Positions 1 through 8,047 of a stretch of DNA of 64,000 bases are shown one piece after another. The notes under the pieces are model-generated. The model did not search any database, was not told the DNA's origin, and saw only the letters and a list, made by a program, of their open reading frames with translations. The translations under genes and the position numbers were made by a program. Origin of the DNA: Caballeronia sp. INDeC2 (GTDB lineage: Bacteria; Pseudomonadota; Gammaproteobacteria; Burkholderiales; Burkholderiaceae); assembly GCF_023631325.1 (NCBI RefSeq), contig NZ_JALQDG010000031.1:1-64000 (forward strand), given 5' to 3'. Position 1 is the stretch's first letter; each line of letters starts with the position of its first letter.

Positions 1-131
1 CATTACCAGCTCCGAAGAACCGGCCGCACCCAGCAATCAAGCGCCCACACTTATCGGCTGTTAGTTTTTAAAGAGCACATCGCAAGACCACTACCTCACC
101 ACCGTCTTGCGTCGCTGCATCAGCAGCAGAG
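1..131 (-). ncRNA. rRNA operon 5' leader (boxB-like hairpin, boxA, boxC), partial
   Basis: Read on the minus strand this is the transcribed leader of an rRNA operon whose 16S gene would lie left of position 1. In transcript order it has a boxB-like hairpin with 8-bp arms (104-111 pairing with 81-88), the antitermination boxA TGCTCTTTAA (complement of 68-77) and a boxC-like GTGTGGGC (complement of 43-50). The order boxB-boxA-boxC is that of characterised bacterial rrn leaders, where Nus factors load on boxA. The 16S gene itself is not in the window, so its presence is inferred. Confidence 0.8.
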
Positions 132-138
132 AAACGAG

Positions 139-167
139 ATTATGACGGGCCGATGACGTCATCGCAA
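139..167 (-). promoter_or_regulatory. rRNA operon promoter
   Basis: On the minus strand a -35 TTGCGA (162-167) and a -10 CATAAT (139-144) are separated by 17 bp. An A/T-rich stretch resembling an UP element lies just upstream (about 178-190). The sequence directly after the -10 leads into the boxB/boxA leader. The arrangement is that of a strong sigma70 rrn promoter. Confidence 0.8.
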
Positions 168-270
168 GTCCCTTCCGCAAATTATTTTTCGAGAGCTCAA
201 CAGGCGCCAAAAAGCCCGTGAGCGCGAAAGCCTTGACCGATCTTCTCGCGCTCGATAATCACCCGACGAC

Positions 271-645
271 TCAGCTTCCAAAAAACGGCGTACAGAATCC
301 CGCAGGCCCGACGCAATCCGACGCCCGCATCGAACCGTGCTTCATCGACATGGGCGCGCGCATCGAGCCGGAACCGGAAGACGCGCCGCCGACACTCGTG
401 CCGCCATATGCTTCGTTCGTTTCGTTGGTCTTCTGTTGTTCGGCGACCTTCGCTTCCGCGGCCTGAATATCCGCGGGATAGTTGGCCTGCTCGCCCGTGG
501 CTGGCGAATAGCCGGCCTGTTCGAGTTGGACCAGCTCGGCCTTCACTTGTGCGCGCGTCAGCGGGCCGTTCTGGCTCTGCGCGAAAACGAGCGTGGGCGC
601 AGCGACCACGGCGAGGGACACGACGAATTTGGCGATGGCGTTCAT
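271..645 (-). CDS. DUF4148 family small exported protein
   Basis: 124-residue protein of the DUF4148 family, which is common and multicopy in Burkholderiaceae and has no known function. An N-terminal signal peptide ends near VFAQS. The mature part carries the family's LTRAQVKAELVQLEQAGYSP-type motif (residues about 28-47), then a Gly/Ser/Met-rich tail. The ATG at 645 was chosen over the GTG at 654 because a GGAG lies 10 nt before the ATG and overlaps the GTG position. The C-terminal tail has two Cys residues. It lies upstream of the rRNA promoter in the same orientation, with no apparent functional link. Confidence 0.85.
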   Translation of the reverse strand: MNAIAKFVVSLAVVAAPTLVFAQSQNGPLTRAQVKAELVQLEQAGYSPATGEQANYPADIQAAEAKVAEQQKTNETNEAYGGTSVGGASSGSGSMRAPMSMKHGSMRASDCVGPAGFCTPFFGS

Positions 646-1014
646 GATGTTCACACTCCGACAGAAAAGGTTGACCGGATCGCGGGCGATCCACGAACCT
701 CATCGAACGCACAGGGCCCTTGCGCGGCTTCGACTCACTCGACCTAGGTTTCAAGCGTAGAGGCTTCGATTGGTTAACCCAGGCATAGGGCGATCTATTC
801 CCACGGCAATGCACGAAGGCCGTCGAAAGAACATCAGGAGGGGAGACAGAAGAGGAAGGCGCGGAGGACGAACCGGATGAGGAGTCCGGCACGGCGCCAG
901 CCAGCGCCCGTCCACCGCGATTAGATTGTGACGCAAGGCAGCGTGCGGATCATCGCTGCTCGCGTTGAAGATGCCTTGCCGATCTCGCAACAATGACGCG
1001 TGCGAACGCGATAC
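646..1014. other. intergenic region, no gene recognised
   Basis: 369 bp between the start of the DUF4148 gene and the end of the acylase gene, both on the minus strand. It must hold the DUF4148 promoter, but no convincing -35/-10 pair, hairpin terminator or repeat was found. Short open frames here lack ribosome binding sites. Confidence 0.5.
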
Positions 1015-3438
1015 TCAATGCGCGTCGGGCACGAGATGCACACGCTTCTCGGTCGCGGCTTCGACGGCCGAGCGCGAATAAAGCAACGGGAAGTACTGCC
1101 CGTCGAGCCACATTTGCGCGAGATCGCGGTAATGCGGGCTATCCGGATCGCCCGACTCGCCAGGCAGATTCACCGCGCGCGAGTCGTCCCAGTTGCCGAC
1201 ATCGACGACCAGACGAAACGAAGGTCCATTCGTCTCGCGGAAATCGCTCGCGCGATACGTCGACTGATTCGGCGTGTAAGCGCTGCCGCCCTTTCCGATC
1301 GGCCCGACATTGAGCTTCGCGCGCATATCCGCATCGACGACATCGGCCAAAGGATGCGCGTTCAGGTTCGTCTGCAGCTTGCCCCATTGCCACTGGCTCG
1401 CATCGTCGCCTTGCAGATGCCGCGTTTCTGCATAGGCGTCATGCAGACTTGAAAGCAAGACGGCGTTGCGCTTGGCCTGAGCGTCATCGCCGAAACGCGC
1501 TTCGGGATGTTCGAGCGTATCGAGCATCACGGCTGTATCGGGCGCGCCGAACGATGCCGCGGCGTTCTTCGGCAACACTGCTTCCTTGAATTTGCGTCCG
1601 AGATGCCGCGACAGCCACACTTCTTCGAGCGCGGCTTGCGGTGAATCCGCGCCCATGTGCGCGTCCCAGCCCTTGAGCATCGCGAGCGCGGCGCGCGTGT
1701 CTTCATCATCGCTCGAGAGCGGCGCGAGCAGTGCGACGAGCCTGCGTGCCGGAATCGAAACGATATCGTTCTGCAAGCGCTCCGAGTCTTCGATCGACAC
1801 CTTCGGCAGCGACTTCAACACTTCATCGATACGCTGATGTCGCGACTCGTTGGTCCACTCGAAACCGAGCTTGCGCTCGGCGTACGGATAACCCGCCGGC
1901 AAATTCATTTCATTCGACGTAGTGAAATAGCCTTGCGCGGGGTTATAGACCGACGGCATCGCATCGCGCGGCCAGAAGCCCGCCCATTCATAGCGGCCAT
2001 CGCCGGGCACGGGCATGAGGCCATCCCAGTTCGGGCGTATCGGCGCAAGTCCGCTCGGCACCCAGCCTATGTTGCCTTCCGTGTCGGCGTAGACCTGATT
2101 GACGGTCGGCGCGCCCCACGTCGCAAGCGAGGCCTTGAATTGCGCGTAATTCTTCGCGCGCATGTAACGCATCGAATCGAAGTACGGCGACATGCCGGGC
2201 GCGAGCCACGCCGTGCGCACGGCGAATGCGCGATGCCTGCTTTCTTCCGTGTAGATCACGGGACCGTGGCGCGTGAACAGCAGATCGGCGCTGACGGGCG
2301 ACGCGCTACGCACCGCGATCTGTTCGCGCACGACGCGCATCGGCTCCCACTTGCCCTTATAGCGATACTGTCGCGGATTCGCCGGATTCAGCTCATACAC
2401 GTAGAGATCTTCCTGATCGATATTGAAGATCGTGAGACCGTAAGCGATCGAACCGTTATGCCCGATAGAAATGCCCGGCGCGGAAGGCTCGCCCGCGCCG
2501 ATGATATCGAGCGTCGGCGTGCTGATCTGCTGGATGTATCGAAGGCTCGGCGCCGCGTACGCGCGGTGCGGGTCGTTCGCCATGATGGCGCGGCCCGTCG
2601 CCGACTTCGACGGCGCGATCACCCAGTTGTTGCTGCCTTCGGTGACTTCCTCGGGATTGTCGGCTGCGGCGATCAACGTCGTCGATGCATCCGCGCTCTT
2701 CATCGATTCCTTCGTCACGCGCACGCCTTGCGTCGCGAGCGTGAAGACCTTGAGTACGTCATCGGGCAGACACGGATCGAGGCCGGCGGGCATCTGGGCC
2801 TTCCACGGCGGTTGCAGGCCGAAGCGCACGGAATCAGCATCGAGCAAACTCTTGCACGCGACACGCGCACGCGCGACTTCGCTCGTCAGGTTTCTCGTGA
2901 GGCCGTGACTGCGAATGCGCACGACGTCGTCGGCATTCCATTTCGCCGGCCAATAGCCGATCTTGCGAAATTCGTAGGGCATGCGCTCAGGATGCGCTGC
3001 AAGCCAGTCGATATACGCGTTGACGCCTGCCGCGAAGCGCGTCGCGGCCGGCTTCGCATCGGGACCATAGCGTTGCCATTCGGTCGCCATGTCGCCGCGA
3101 TAAAGAAAGAGCCGCGTGGCCTTGTCCTGCTCCACGTATGCAGGGCCGAACACTTCCGAGAGTTCGCCGAGTCCGCGCCTGCGCCATAGATCGATTTGAA
3201 ACATGCGGTCGCGTGCGGCGTTGAAGCCTTGCACGAAGAACGCATCGCTGTCGTTGGCCGCGAAGATGTGCGGTACGCCCCAGCGATCGATCAGAATGTC
3301 CGATGGCTGCGAAAGGCCCGCCACGGCAATCGTTTCGTCGGCGGGCACGCCGGCCAGCGCGACTTGCGCCGCAAGCTGCCCGAACAGCGACGCACCGATC
3401 ATCAGTGCGAGCAGGCGTTGTCCCTTCCTTCCCTTCAT
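1015..3438 (-). CDS. penicillin acylase family Ntn hydrolase (penicillin/acyl-homoserine-lactone acylase type)
   Basis: About 807 residues, secreted to the periplasm and expected to self-cleave into alpha and beta chains. It has a signal peptide (residues 1-30), then the alpha domain with DRWGVPHIFA (51-60) and QGFNAARDRMFQ. The nucleophile motif GSNNW follows, with Ser269 predicted to become the N-terminal catalytic residue, then the long beta chain. The family hydrolyses amide bonds of beta-lactams, N-acyl-homoserine lactones or similar; the substrate is not evident. The ATG at 3438 (GGAG 8 nt upstream) is preferred over an in-frame codon 13 residues earlier because it places the signal peptide at the N-terminus. 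The gene stands alone. Confidence 0.88.
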   Translation of the reverse strand: MKGRKGQRLLALMIGASLFGQLAAQVALAGVPADETIAVAGLSQPSDILIDRWGVPHIFAANDSDAFFVQGFNAARDRMFQIDLWRRRGLGELSEVFGPAYVEQDKATRLFLYRGDMATEWQRYGPDAKPAATRFAAGVNAYIDWLAAHPERMPYEFRKIGYWPAKWNADDVVRIRSHGLTRNLTSEVARARVACKSLLDADSVRFGLQPPWKAQMPAGLDPCLPDDVLKVFTLATQGVRVTKESMKSADASTTLIAAADNPEEVTEGSNNWVIAPSKSATGRAIMANDPHRAYAAPSLRYIQQISTPTLDIIGAGEPSAPGISIGHNGSIAYGLTIFNIDQEDLYVYELNPANPRQYRYKGKWEPMRVVREQIAVRSASPVSADLLFTRHGPVIYTEESRHRAFAVRTAWLAPGMSPYFDSMRYMRAKNYAQFKASLATWGAPTVNQVYADTEGNIGWVPSGLAPIRPNWDGLMPVPGDGRYEWAGFWPRDAMPSVYNPAQGYFTTSNEMNLPAGYPYAERKLGFEWTNESRHQRIDEVLKSLPKVSIEDSERLQNDIVSIPARRLVALLAPLSSDDEDTRAALAMLKGWDAHMGADSPQAALEEVWLSRHLGRKFKEAVLPKNAAASFGAPDTAVMLDTLEHPEARFGDDAQAKRNAVLLSSLHDAYAETRHLQGDDASQWQWGKLQTNLNAHPLADVVDADMRAKLNVGPIGKGGSAYTPNQSTYRASDFRETNGPSFRLVVDVGNWDDSRAVNLPGESGDPDSPHYRDLAQMWLDGQYFPLLYSRSAVEAATEKRVHLVPDAH

Positions 3439-3636
3439 CGTAGCGTCTCCATTTTTATGGGTGTCGATTCGAGTCACGCGGATACTCCAATGTAATGCGA
3501 ATGCAAAGCACGCGCAAAGGCCGATTGATTCGACGGCGTCAAATTCGAGGAAAGATGTCGATCGAGAGCACGTTCATTCGTCGAAGCAGCAAAGGCGTGT
3601 TCGACGAAGCTCGCGCCTTAGCAAAGGAGATACCTG

Positions 3637-4017
3637 ATGACTCCCCCCGCTCAAACTCCGGATCCGATCTCGACCGCGAAGCGCGTCTACGAGGCATATG
3701 TCACGAAAGACCGTGATGCGATGGAAGCACTCGTCGCGGACGATTTCCACTTCACGAGCCCGCGAGACAATCGTCTGGACCGTGCGACCTACTTCTCGCG
3801 ATGCTGGTCGAATTCGCGCACGACGGACAGATTCACGTTCGTCCATCTCGTACGCGACGAAGACCGTGTGTTCGTGACTTACGATCTGCGCATGAAAGAT
3901 GGAAGCGCGTTTCGCAACACCGAGATTCTCGCGATTCGCGATGGCAAGCTCGTCGAAGCCCAAGTCTTCTTCGGGTGGATGATTCCGCACGAGGCACCGG
4001 AGGGCGGCTCGGTTTAA
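3637..4017 (+). CDS. NTF2-like / SnoaL-like domain protein
   Basis: 126-residue single-domain protein of the nuclear transport factor 2 superfamily. The first helix has the typical pattern of a Tyr-containing amphipathic segment followed by D-x-x-A-x-x-x-L-V-A-D-D-F-x-F. Alternating beta strands follow, including VFVTYDLRMKDG and FRNTEILAIRDGKLVEAQVF, which is characteristic of SnoaL-like proteins. Such proteins may be isomerases, hydrolases or ligand binders; no catalytic residues can be assigned. A strong AAAGGAGAT ribosome binding site lies 4-8 nt before the ATG. It is divergent from the acylase and probably has its own promoter in the 198-bp gap. Confidence 0.8.
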   Translation: MTPPAQTPDPISTAKRVYEAYVTKDRDAMEALVADDFHFTSPRDNRLDRATYFSRCWSNSRTTDRFTFVHLVRDEDRVFVTYDLRMKDGSAFRNTEILAIRDGKLVEAQVFFGWMIPHEAPEGGSV

Positions 4018-4230
4018 ACCTGATTTCGGAATCCGAATAGTTGCACCACACCTCAAATTCGCATGCATATTTCTTTCATTTGCGTTCGTAACACGCGAAT
4101 CATCACATATAAATGAAAGAAATCGAACGCTGAACGCACTTCGCGCAAACGTTTCACAAAACTTTCGCGCAGCATCAGCACACTTGCGTCCGCCTTCTTC
4201 ATTGCATGCGAACGCAAGAGGAGTCCGCTC

Positions 4231-4488
4231 ATGCCATGCCGTTCCCTTCTTATCGCCGCGCTGCTGCTAGCGCTCTGCGCATGTGGCCCCGACGACGCCG
4301 CATCTTCCAGTTCGACATCGAGCGCAAACGCCGCCTCCGATAACACCGCGCTCGACATGGACGCGGCATCCCCCGCGCCCGCGAGCGATCCGGTCGTCAG
4401 CGCGCAAGCAAGTCTCGACGCGGACAGCCACCAAGTCGCACCCGTTCTGAGTTACGCGCCCGATTCCGACGACGCCGCGCGTCGTTGA
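4231..4488 (+). CDS. small lipoprotein, function unknown
   Basis: 85-residue protein with a short signal sequence ending in a lipobox LCAC, with the lipidated Cys at residue 18. A low-complexity Ser/Ala/Asp-rich region follows. A GAGGAG site lies 6 nt before the ATG. The mature part has no recognisable domain. It lies 35 bp upstream of the phospholipase C gene on the same strand, so the two are probably cotranscribed. A role as an envelope accessory to the phospholipase is only a guess. Confidence 0.75.
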   Translation: MPCRSLLIAALLLALCACGPDDAASSSSTSSANAASDNTALDMDAASPAPASDPVVSAQASLDADSHQVAPVLSYAPDSDDAARR

Positions 4489-4523
4489 CCGCAGTCTTTC
4501 CCCAAGCACAAGGAAAATAACCG

Positions 4524-6653
4524 ATGACATCGCCTAGCCGTCGCCGTTTCCTGCAAACTGTCGCCCAATCGGCGGGTGCCGCCGCCGCGCTCACCGCGTT
4601 GCCTGAATCGATTCGTCGCGCGTTGGCGGTCCCGGCCGCATCGCGTACCGGAAGCATTCAGGATATCGAACATATCGTCGTGTTCATGCAGGAGAATCGC
4701 TCCTTCGATCACTACTTCGGCCACATGCGCGGCGTGCGCGGCTATAACGATCGCTTCCCGATCCCGCTGCCCAACGGCAAGCCCGTATGGTTTCAGCCTT
4801 CGAAGGCAGATCCCACGAAATCTGTCTTGCCGTTTCATCTCGACACGTCGACGACGAGCGCGCAATGCGTCGGCGATCTCGATCACTCCTGGTACAAGAC
4901 GCACGCCGCGATCGATGCGGGCCGCTACGATCAATGGTGCGCGAACAAGACCGACATGACAATGGGCTACCATTTGCGCAGCGATATTCCGTTTCACTAC
5001 GCGCTCGCCGATGCGTTCACTGTCTGCGACGCCTACTTCTGCTCGCTGCCCGGACCGACGCATCCGAACCGCGCCTACCTGATGTCAGGCATGGTCGATC
5101 CCACAGGCACAAAAGGCGGCCCGCTTCTCGACAACAACGACTTCGTGGATGGCGACGGTCCCCCGAACTATCAACTGCTTTCGTGGACCACGTATCCGGA
5201 GCGCTTGCAGGAGGCCGGCATTTCGTGGCAGATCTATCAGCAAGGCCTCACCGGCGACGATCCGCTCAACGGCAACTACGGCACCAACATCCTGCAGAAC
5301 TTCACGAACTTCATCGATGCGAAGCCCGGCACGCCACTCTATGAGCGCGCGCAAACCGTACGCACGATCGACGATCTGAAGGCCGATGTGCTCGCAAACC
5401 GGCTGCCGCAAGTGTCGTGGCTGTGTCCCCCCGCTGCCTTCTCCGAGCATCCCAAGTACACGCCCGCCTATGGCGCGGAATACACGTCGCAGGTGCTCGA
5501 TGCGTTGACCGCGAATCCCGAGGTGTGGAGCAAGACCGTGCTCTTCATCATGTACGACGAGAACGACGGCTTCTTCGATCATATGGTGCCACCGCAGCCG
5601 CCGACCTCGCGCGCGCAAGGCCTGTCAACCGTGACGACGGACGGCGAGATTCATAACATCGTGAATCCCGCGCGCGGCGGCAGTTATACCGTCGACAATC
5701 TGCCTTACGGTCTCGGGCCGCGCGTGCCGATGACGATCGTATCGCCGTGGACGAAGGGCGGCTTCGTGTGCTCGCAGGTCTTCGATCACACGTCCGTGAT
5801 CCGCTTCATCGAAGCGCGCTTCAACGTGATGGAACCGAACATCACGCCGTGGCGTCGCGCGGTGTGCGGCGACCTTACCTCGGCATTCGATTTCCGCACC
5901 ACCGATTCACGCATGCCGCCGCTGCCCGATACGAGCAACTATCGGACGATCGCCGACAACCAGTGCTCGACGCAACCGCCGCCGACCGTACCCACGACGC
6001 CCGGCCCGATCGATGCACAGGAATCGGGGCCGCGCTTCGCCCGTGCGCTGCCTTATGAGTTACATGTGAATGGCCACGCGAAGGAAAAGCAAAATCAGTT
6101 TGTCATCGACTTCGCAAATTCGGGCCGCCAGGGCGCGCACTTTTATGTGTATTCCGGCAATCGCACCGATGGTCCGTGGCGCTATACCGTCGAAGCAGGA
6201 AAGTCCGCCCGCGAGACGTTCAATCTCACGGACACGAATGGCGTGTATGCGTTCACCGTGTACGGGCCGAATGGTTTCGTGCGCAACTATTCGGGCAACG
6301 TCTCGCGTCCCGCGGACAAGCAATCCGCGCGCACCGCGCGAGCCGAAGTGAAAACGCATTACGACATCGCGAACGGCAACCTCGCGATTCGCTTCGTCAA
6401 CGACGGCAACGCGCATGCGAAGCTATCCGTCGTCGATAACGCTTACGGCGCGCATCCGCGTCAGGTGAACGTGCCGCCGGGCGCGACCGTCGAGGAAACG
6501 TGGATTCTTGCGGCGAGTCATCATTGGTACGACCTGACCGTCAGCGACCACGACGACGCAAGCTTCTCGCGTCGCATCGCCGGCCATGTCGAAACCGGAC
6601 GACCGAGCATCACCGATCCGGCGGCCATTGCGCCGGTGACATCGGCAAGCTGA
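4524..6653 (+). CDS. plcN: phosphocholine-specific phospholipase C
   Basis: 709 residues, matching the length of the non-haemolytic/haemolytic phospholipase C family (about 690-730). An N-terminal Tat signal SRRRFLQ followed by a hydrophobic Ala-rich stretch predicts folded export. The phosphoesterase domain starts at EHIVVFMQENRSFDHYFG (about residues 51-68) and includes GPTHPNRAYLMSGM and MYDENDGFFDHMVPP, which carry the metal/catalytic acids and His. The C-terminal half (about 495-700) holds two beta-sandwich repeats typical of the family (DUF756). It cleaves phosphatidylcholine or sphingomyelin headgroups, providing phosphocholine. The plcN symbol is by family; haemolytic activity cannot be judged. 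Confidence 0.92.
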   Translation: MTSPSRRRFLQTVAQSAGAAAALTALPESIRRALAVPAASRTGSIQDIEHIVVFMQENRSFDHYFGHMRGVRGYNDRFPIPLPNGKPVWFQPSKADPTKSVLPFHLDTSTTSAQCVGDLDHSWYKTHAAIDAGRYDQWCANKTDMTMGYHLRSDIPFHYALADAFTVCDAYFCSLPGPTHPNRAYLMSGMVDPTGTKGGPLLDNNDFVDGDGPPNYQLLSWTTYPERLQEAGISWQIYQQGLTGDDPLNGNYGTNILQNFTNFIDAKPGTPLYERAQTVRTIDDLKADVLANRLPQVSWLCPPAAFSEHPKYTPAYGAEYTSQVLDALTANPEVWSKTVLFIMYDENDGFFDHMVPPQPPTSRAQGLSTVTTDGEIHNIVNPARGGSYTVDNLPYGLGPRVPMTIVSPWTKGGFVCSQVFDHTSVIRFIEARFNVMEPNITPWRRAVCGDLTSAFDFRTTDSRMPPLPDTSNYRTIADNQCSTQPPPTVPTTPGPIDAQESGPRFARALPYELHVNGHAKEKQNQFVIDFANSGRQGAHFYVYSGNRTDGPWRYTVEAGKSARETFNLTDTNGVYAFTVYGPNGFVRNYSGNVSRPADKQSARTARAEVKTHYDIANGNLAIRFVNDGNAHAKLSVVDNAYGAHPRQVNVPPGATVEETWILAASHHWYDLTVSDHDDASFSRRIAGHVETGRPSITDPAAIAPVTSAS

Positions 6654-6666
6654 AGTATTTCGGCCC

Positions 6667-6704
6667 GAATGCGCCGCCGCGACAGGAATCGGGGCGGCGC
6701 ATTC
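6667..6704 (+). terminator. hairpin terminator after phospholipase C
   Basis: A perfect 12-bp stem, GAATGCGCCGCC (6667-6678) against GGCGGCGCATTC (6693-6704), with a 14-nt loop begins 13 bp after the phospholipase stop codon. There is no clear T-tract, so termination may be weak or Rho-assisted. Confidence 0.6.
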
Positions 6705-6924
6705 ATTCGTCCTGCCGCGGCTGTTCCTGCAATGCCGCATCGCGGATGACTTCCGCAAATTTCTTAATGCCTGCAGCGGCCCGCTCACACTGTTGTATTC
6801 CTGATTCCTGATATGGCCTTCCAGTGCCACCAAAAAGGCCACAGTCCTGCGCGATCTTCAAAGAGTATCCATATTGCATTCGCCCTACGTCCATAAAGGC
6901 GAAGCACACGTGATACCCGATCAC
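6703..6924 (-). CDS. possible small or remnant gene of atypical composition
   Basis: A 73-codon GTG-initiated frame, with a stop codon shortly upstream in frame. Its codon use is clearly less G/C-biased than its neighbours. The translation looks protein-like: a Tyr/Gly-rich first half (residues 17-40), then a helical segment AAGIKKFAEVIRDAAL. The family is not recognised. The ribosome binding site is weak. It could be a short real gene or the 3' remnant of a decayed acquired gene. It is convergent with the phospholipase gene and its end touches that gene's terminator. Confidence 0.3.
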   Translation of the reverse strand: MIGYHVCFAFMDVGRMQYGYSLKIAQDCGLFGGTGRPYQESGIQQCERAAAGIKKFAEVIRDAALQEQPRQDE

Positions 6925-7012
6925 GCTTTCGTCAGCTATACATCTGATGAATTGTGCGAGAAGTAAGCTTCTCTGCGCAGTCCTCTCGTACCCTTGTCTT
7001 GACGCGCTCTGC

Positions 7013-7059
7013 TTGACAGCAACGACGCGCCTCGTTTATTGTTTGGTAGACCAACCAAT
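7013..7059 (+). promoter_or_regulatory. promoter overlapped by a palindromic, TetR-type operator
   Basis: A consensus -35 TTGACA (7013-7018) is followed after 16 bp by a -10-like TTTATT (7035-7040). The -10 is overlapped by a 22-bp near-perfect palindrome at 7038-7059: arms ATTGTTTGGT and ACCAACCAAT around AG, with 9 of 10 positions paired and a perfect 12-bp core. Placement over the -10 predicts repression. TetR-family regulation is inferred from the operator shape and from the efflux genes downstream. Confidence 0.65.
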
Positions 7060-7090
7060 ACTTGAAAAAGACCTGATCACGGAGCGCGCC

Positions 7091-8047
7091 ATGAGCCGCA
7101 TCACCGGCATCTCGATCTGTTTACTTTTCGCCACGGTACTCGCGGCCTGTTCTCATCAGGATCACGACGTCTATCAAGGCTATGTCGAGGGGGAATTCGT
7201 CTACCTCGGTTCGTCGCAATCCGGCAAGCTCGCCGCGTTGTCCGTCGCGCGCGGGCAAACGGTCAAAGCGGGCGCGAGCACGTTCGCGCTCGAATCCGTC
7301 GATGAAACCGCCGCGCTCGATCAGGCACAACGCCAGTTCGCTGCCGCGCAGTCGCAACTCGAAGACATCCTCACAGGTAAGCGCGCGCCGGAGGTCGCTT
7401 CGGTGCGCGCGCAGCTCGCCCAAGCGCGCGCGAACGCACGCAAGGCCGCGTTGCAACTGAGCCGCGACGAAGCGCAGTTCAACGCCGGTGGCATCGCCAA
7501 AGGCCAACTCGACGATTCGCGCGCCAATGCCGATGCCGCCGCAGCGCAAGTGCGCGATCTCGCCGAACAGGTCGACATCGCGCGCTTGCCCGGCCGGCCT
7601 CAGCAGATACAGGCGCAGCGCGCGCAAGTGGCCGCGGCGCAGGCGTTCGTCGTCCAGGCTCAATGGAAGGTCGACCAGAAGCGAGTCGCGGCGCCGGCTG
7701 AAGGGCTCGTGTACGACACGCTCTATCGCGTCGGAGAATGGGTGCAGGCGGGCACGCCCGTCGTGCAGATGCTGCCGCCGCAGAACGTGAAGGTGCGCCT
7801 CTTCGTGCCGGAGAACGCAGTGGGCGGTCTCGCGGCGGGGCGCGCCGTATCGATTCATTGCGACGGCTGCGCGGAGGACATTCCAGCGAAGATCACCTAC
7901 GTGTCGAATCAGGCGGAATACACGCCGCCCGTCATCTATAGCAATGAAAGCCGCTCGAAGCTCGTGTTCATGATCGAGGCGCATCCTCGACCGGCCGATG
8001 CGGCGAAGCTTCATCCCGGCCAACCCGTCGCGGTGAGGTTGCAATGA
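7091..8047 (+). CDS. HlyD-family periplasmic adaptor lipoprotein of an ABC efflux pump
   Basis: 318-residue membrane fusion protein. The N-terminal lipobox LAAC puts the lipidated Cys at residue 20. A biotinyl/lipoyl-like half follows (GKLAALSVARGQTVKAGAS), then a long Ala/Gln-rich alpha-helical hairpin (about residues 75-200), the second half-motif and a beta-barrel domain. It bridges an inner-membrane ABC transporter and an outer-membrane channel. The ATG at 7091 has GGAG 6 nt upstream and starts the lipoprotein signal; the open frame extends upstream but without support. It overlaps the next gene by 4 bp (ATGA), so the operon is translationally coupled. The layout resembles E. coli ybhG-ybhF-ybhS/R. 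Confidence 0.88.
   Translation: MSRITGISICLLFATVLAACSHQDHDVYQGYVEGEFVYLGSSQSGKLAALSVARGQTVKAGASTFALESVDETAALDQAQRQFAAAQSQLEDILTGKRAPEVASVRAQLAQARANARKAALQLSRDEAQFNAGGIAKGQLDDSRANADAAAAQVRDLAEQVDIARLPGRPQQIQAQRAQVAAAQAFVVQAQWKVDQKRVAAPAEGLVYDTLYRVGEWVQAGTPVVQMLPPQNVKVRLFVPENAVGGLAAGRAVSIHCDGCAEDIPAKITYVSNQAEYTPPVIYSNESRSKLVFMIEAHPRPADAAKLHPGQPVAVRLQ

Noticed and set aside
1657..3189. A 510-codon plus-strand frame inside the acylase gene
   Set aside because: Composition is that of a reverse-strand shadow, and the acylase on the opposite strand has clear catalytic motifs and a signal peptide.
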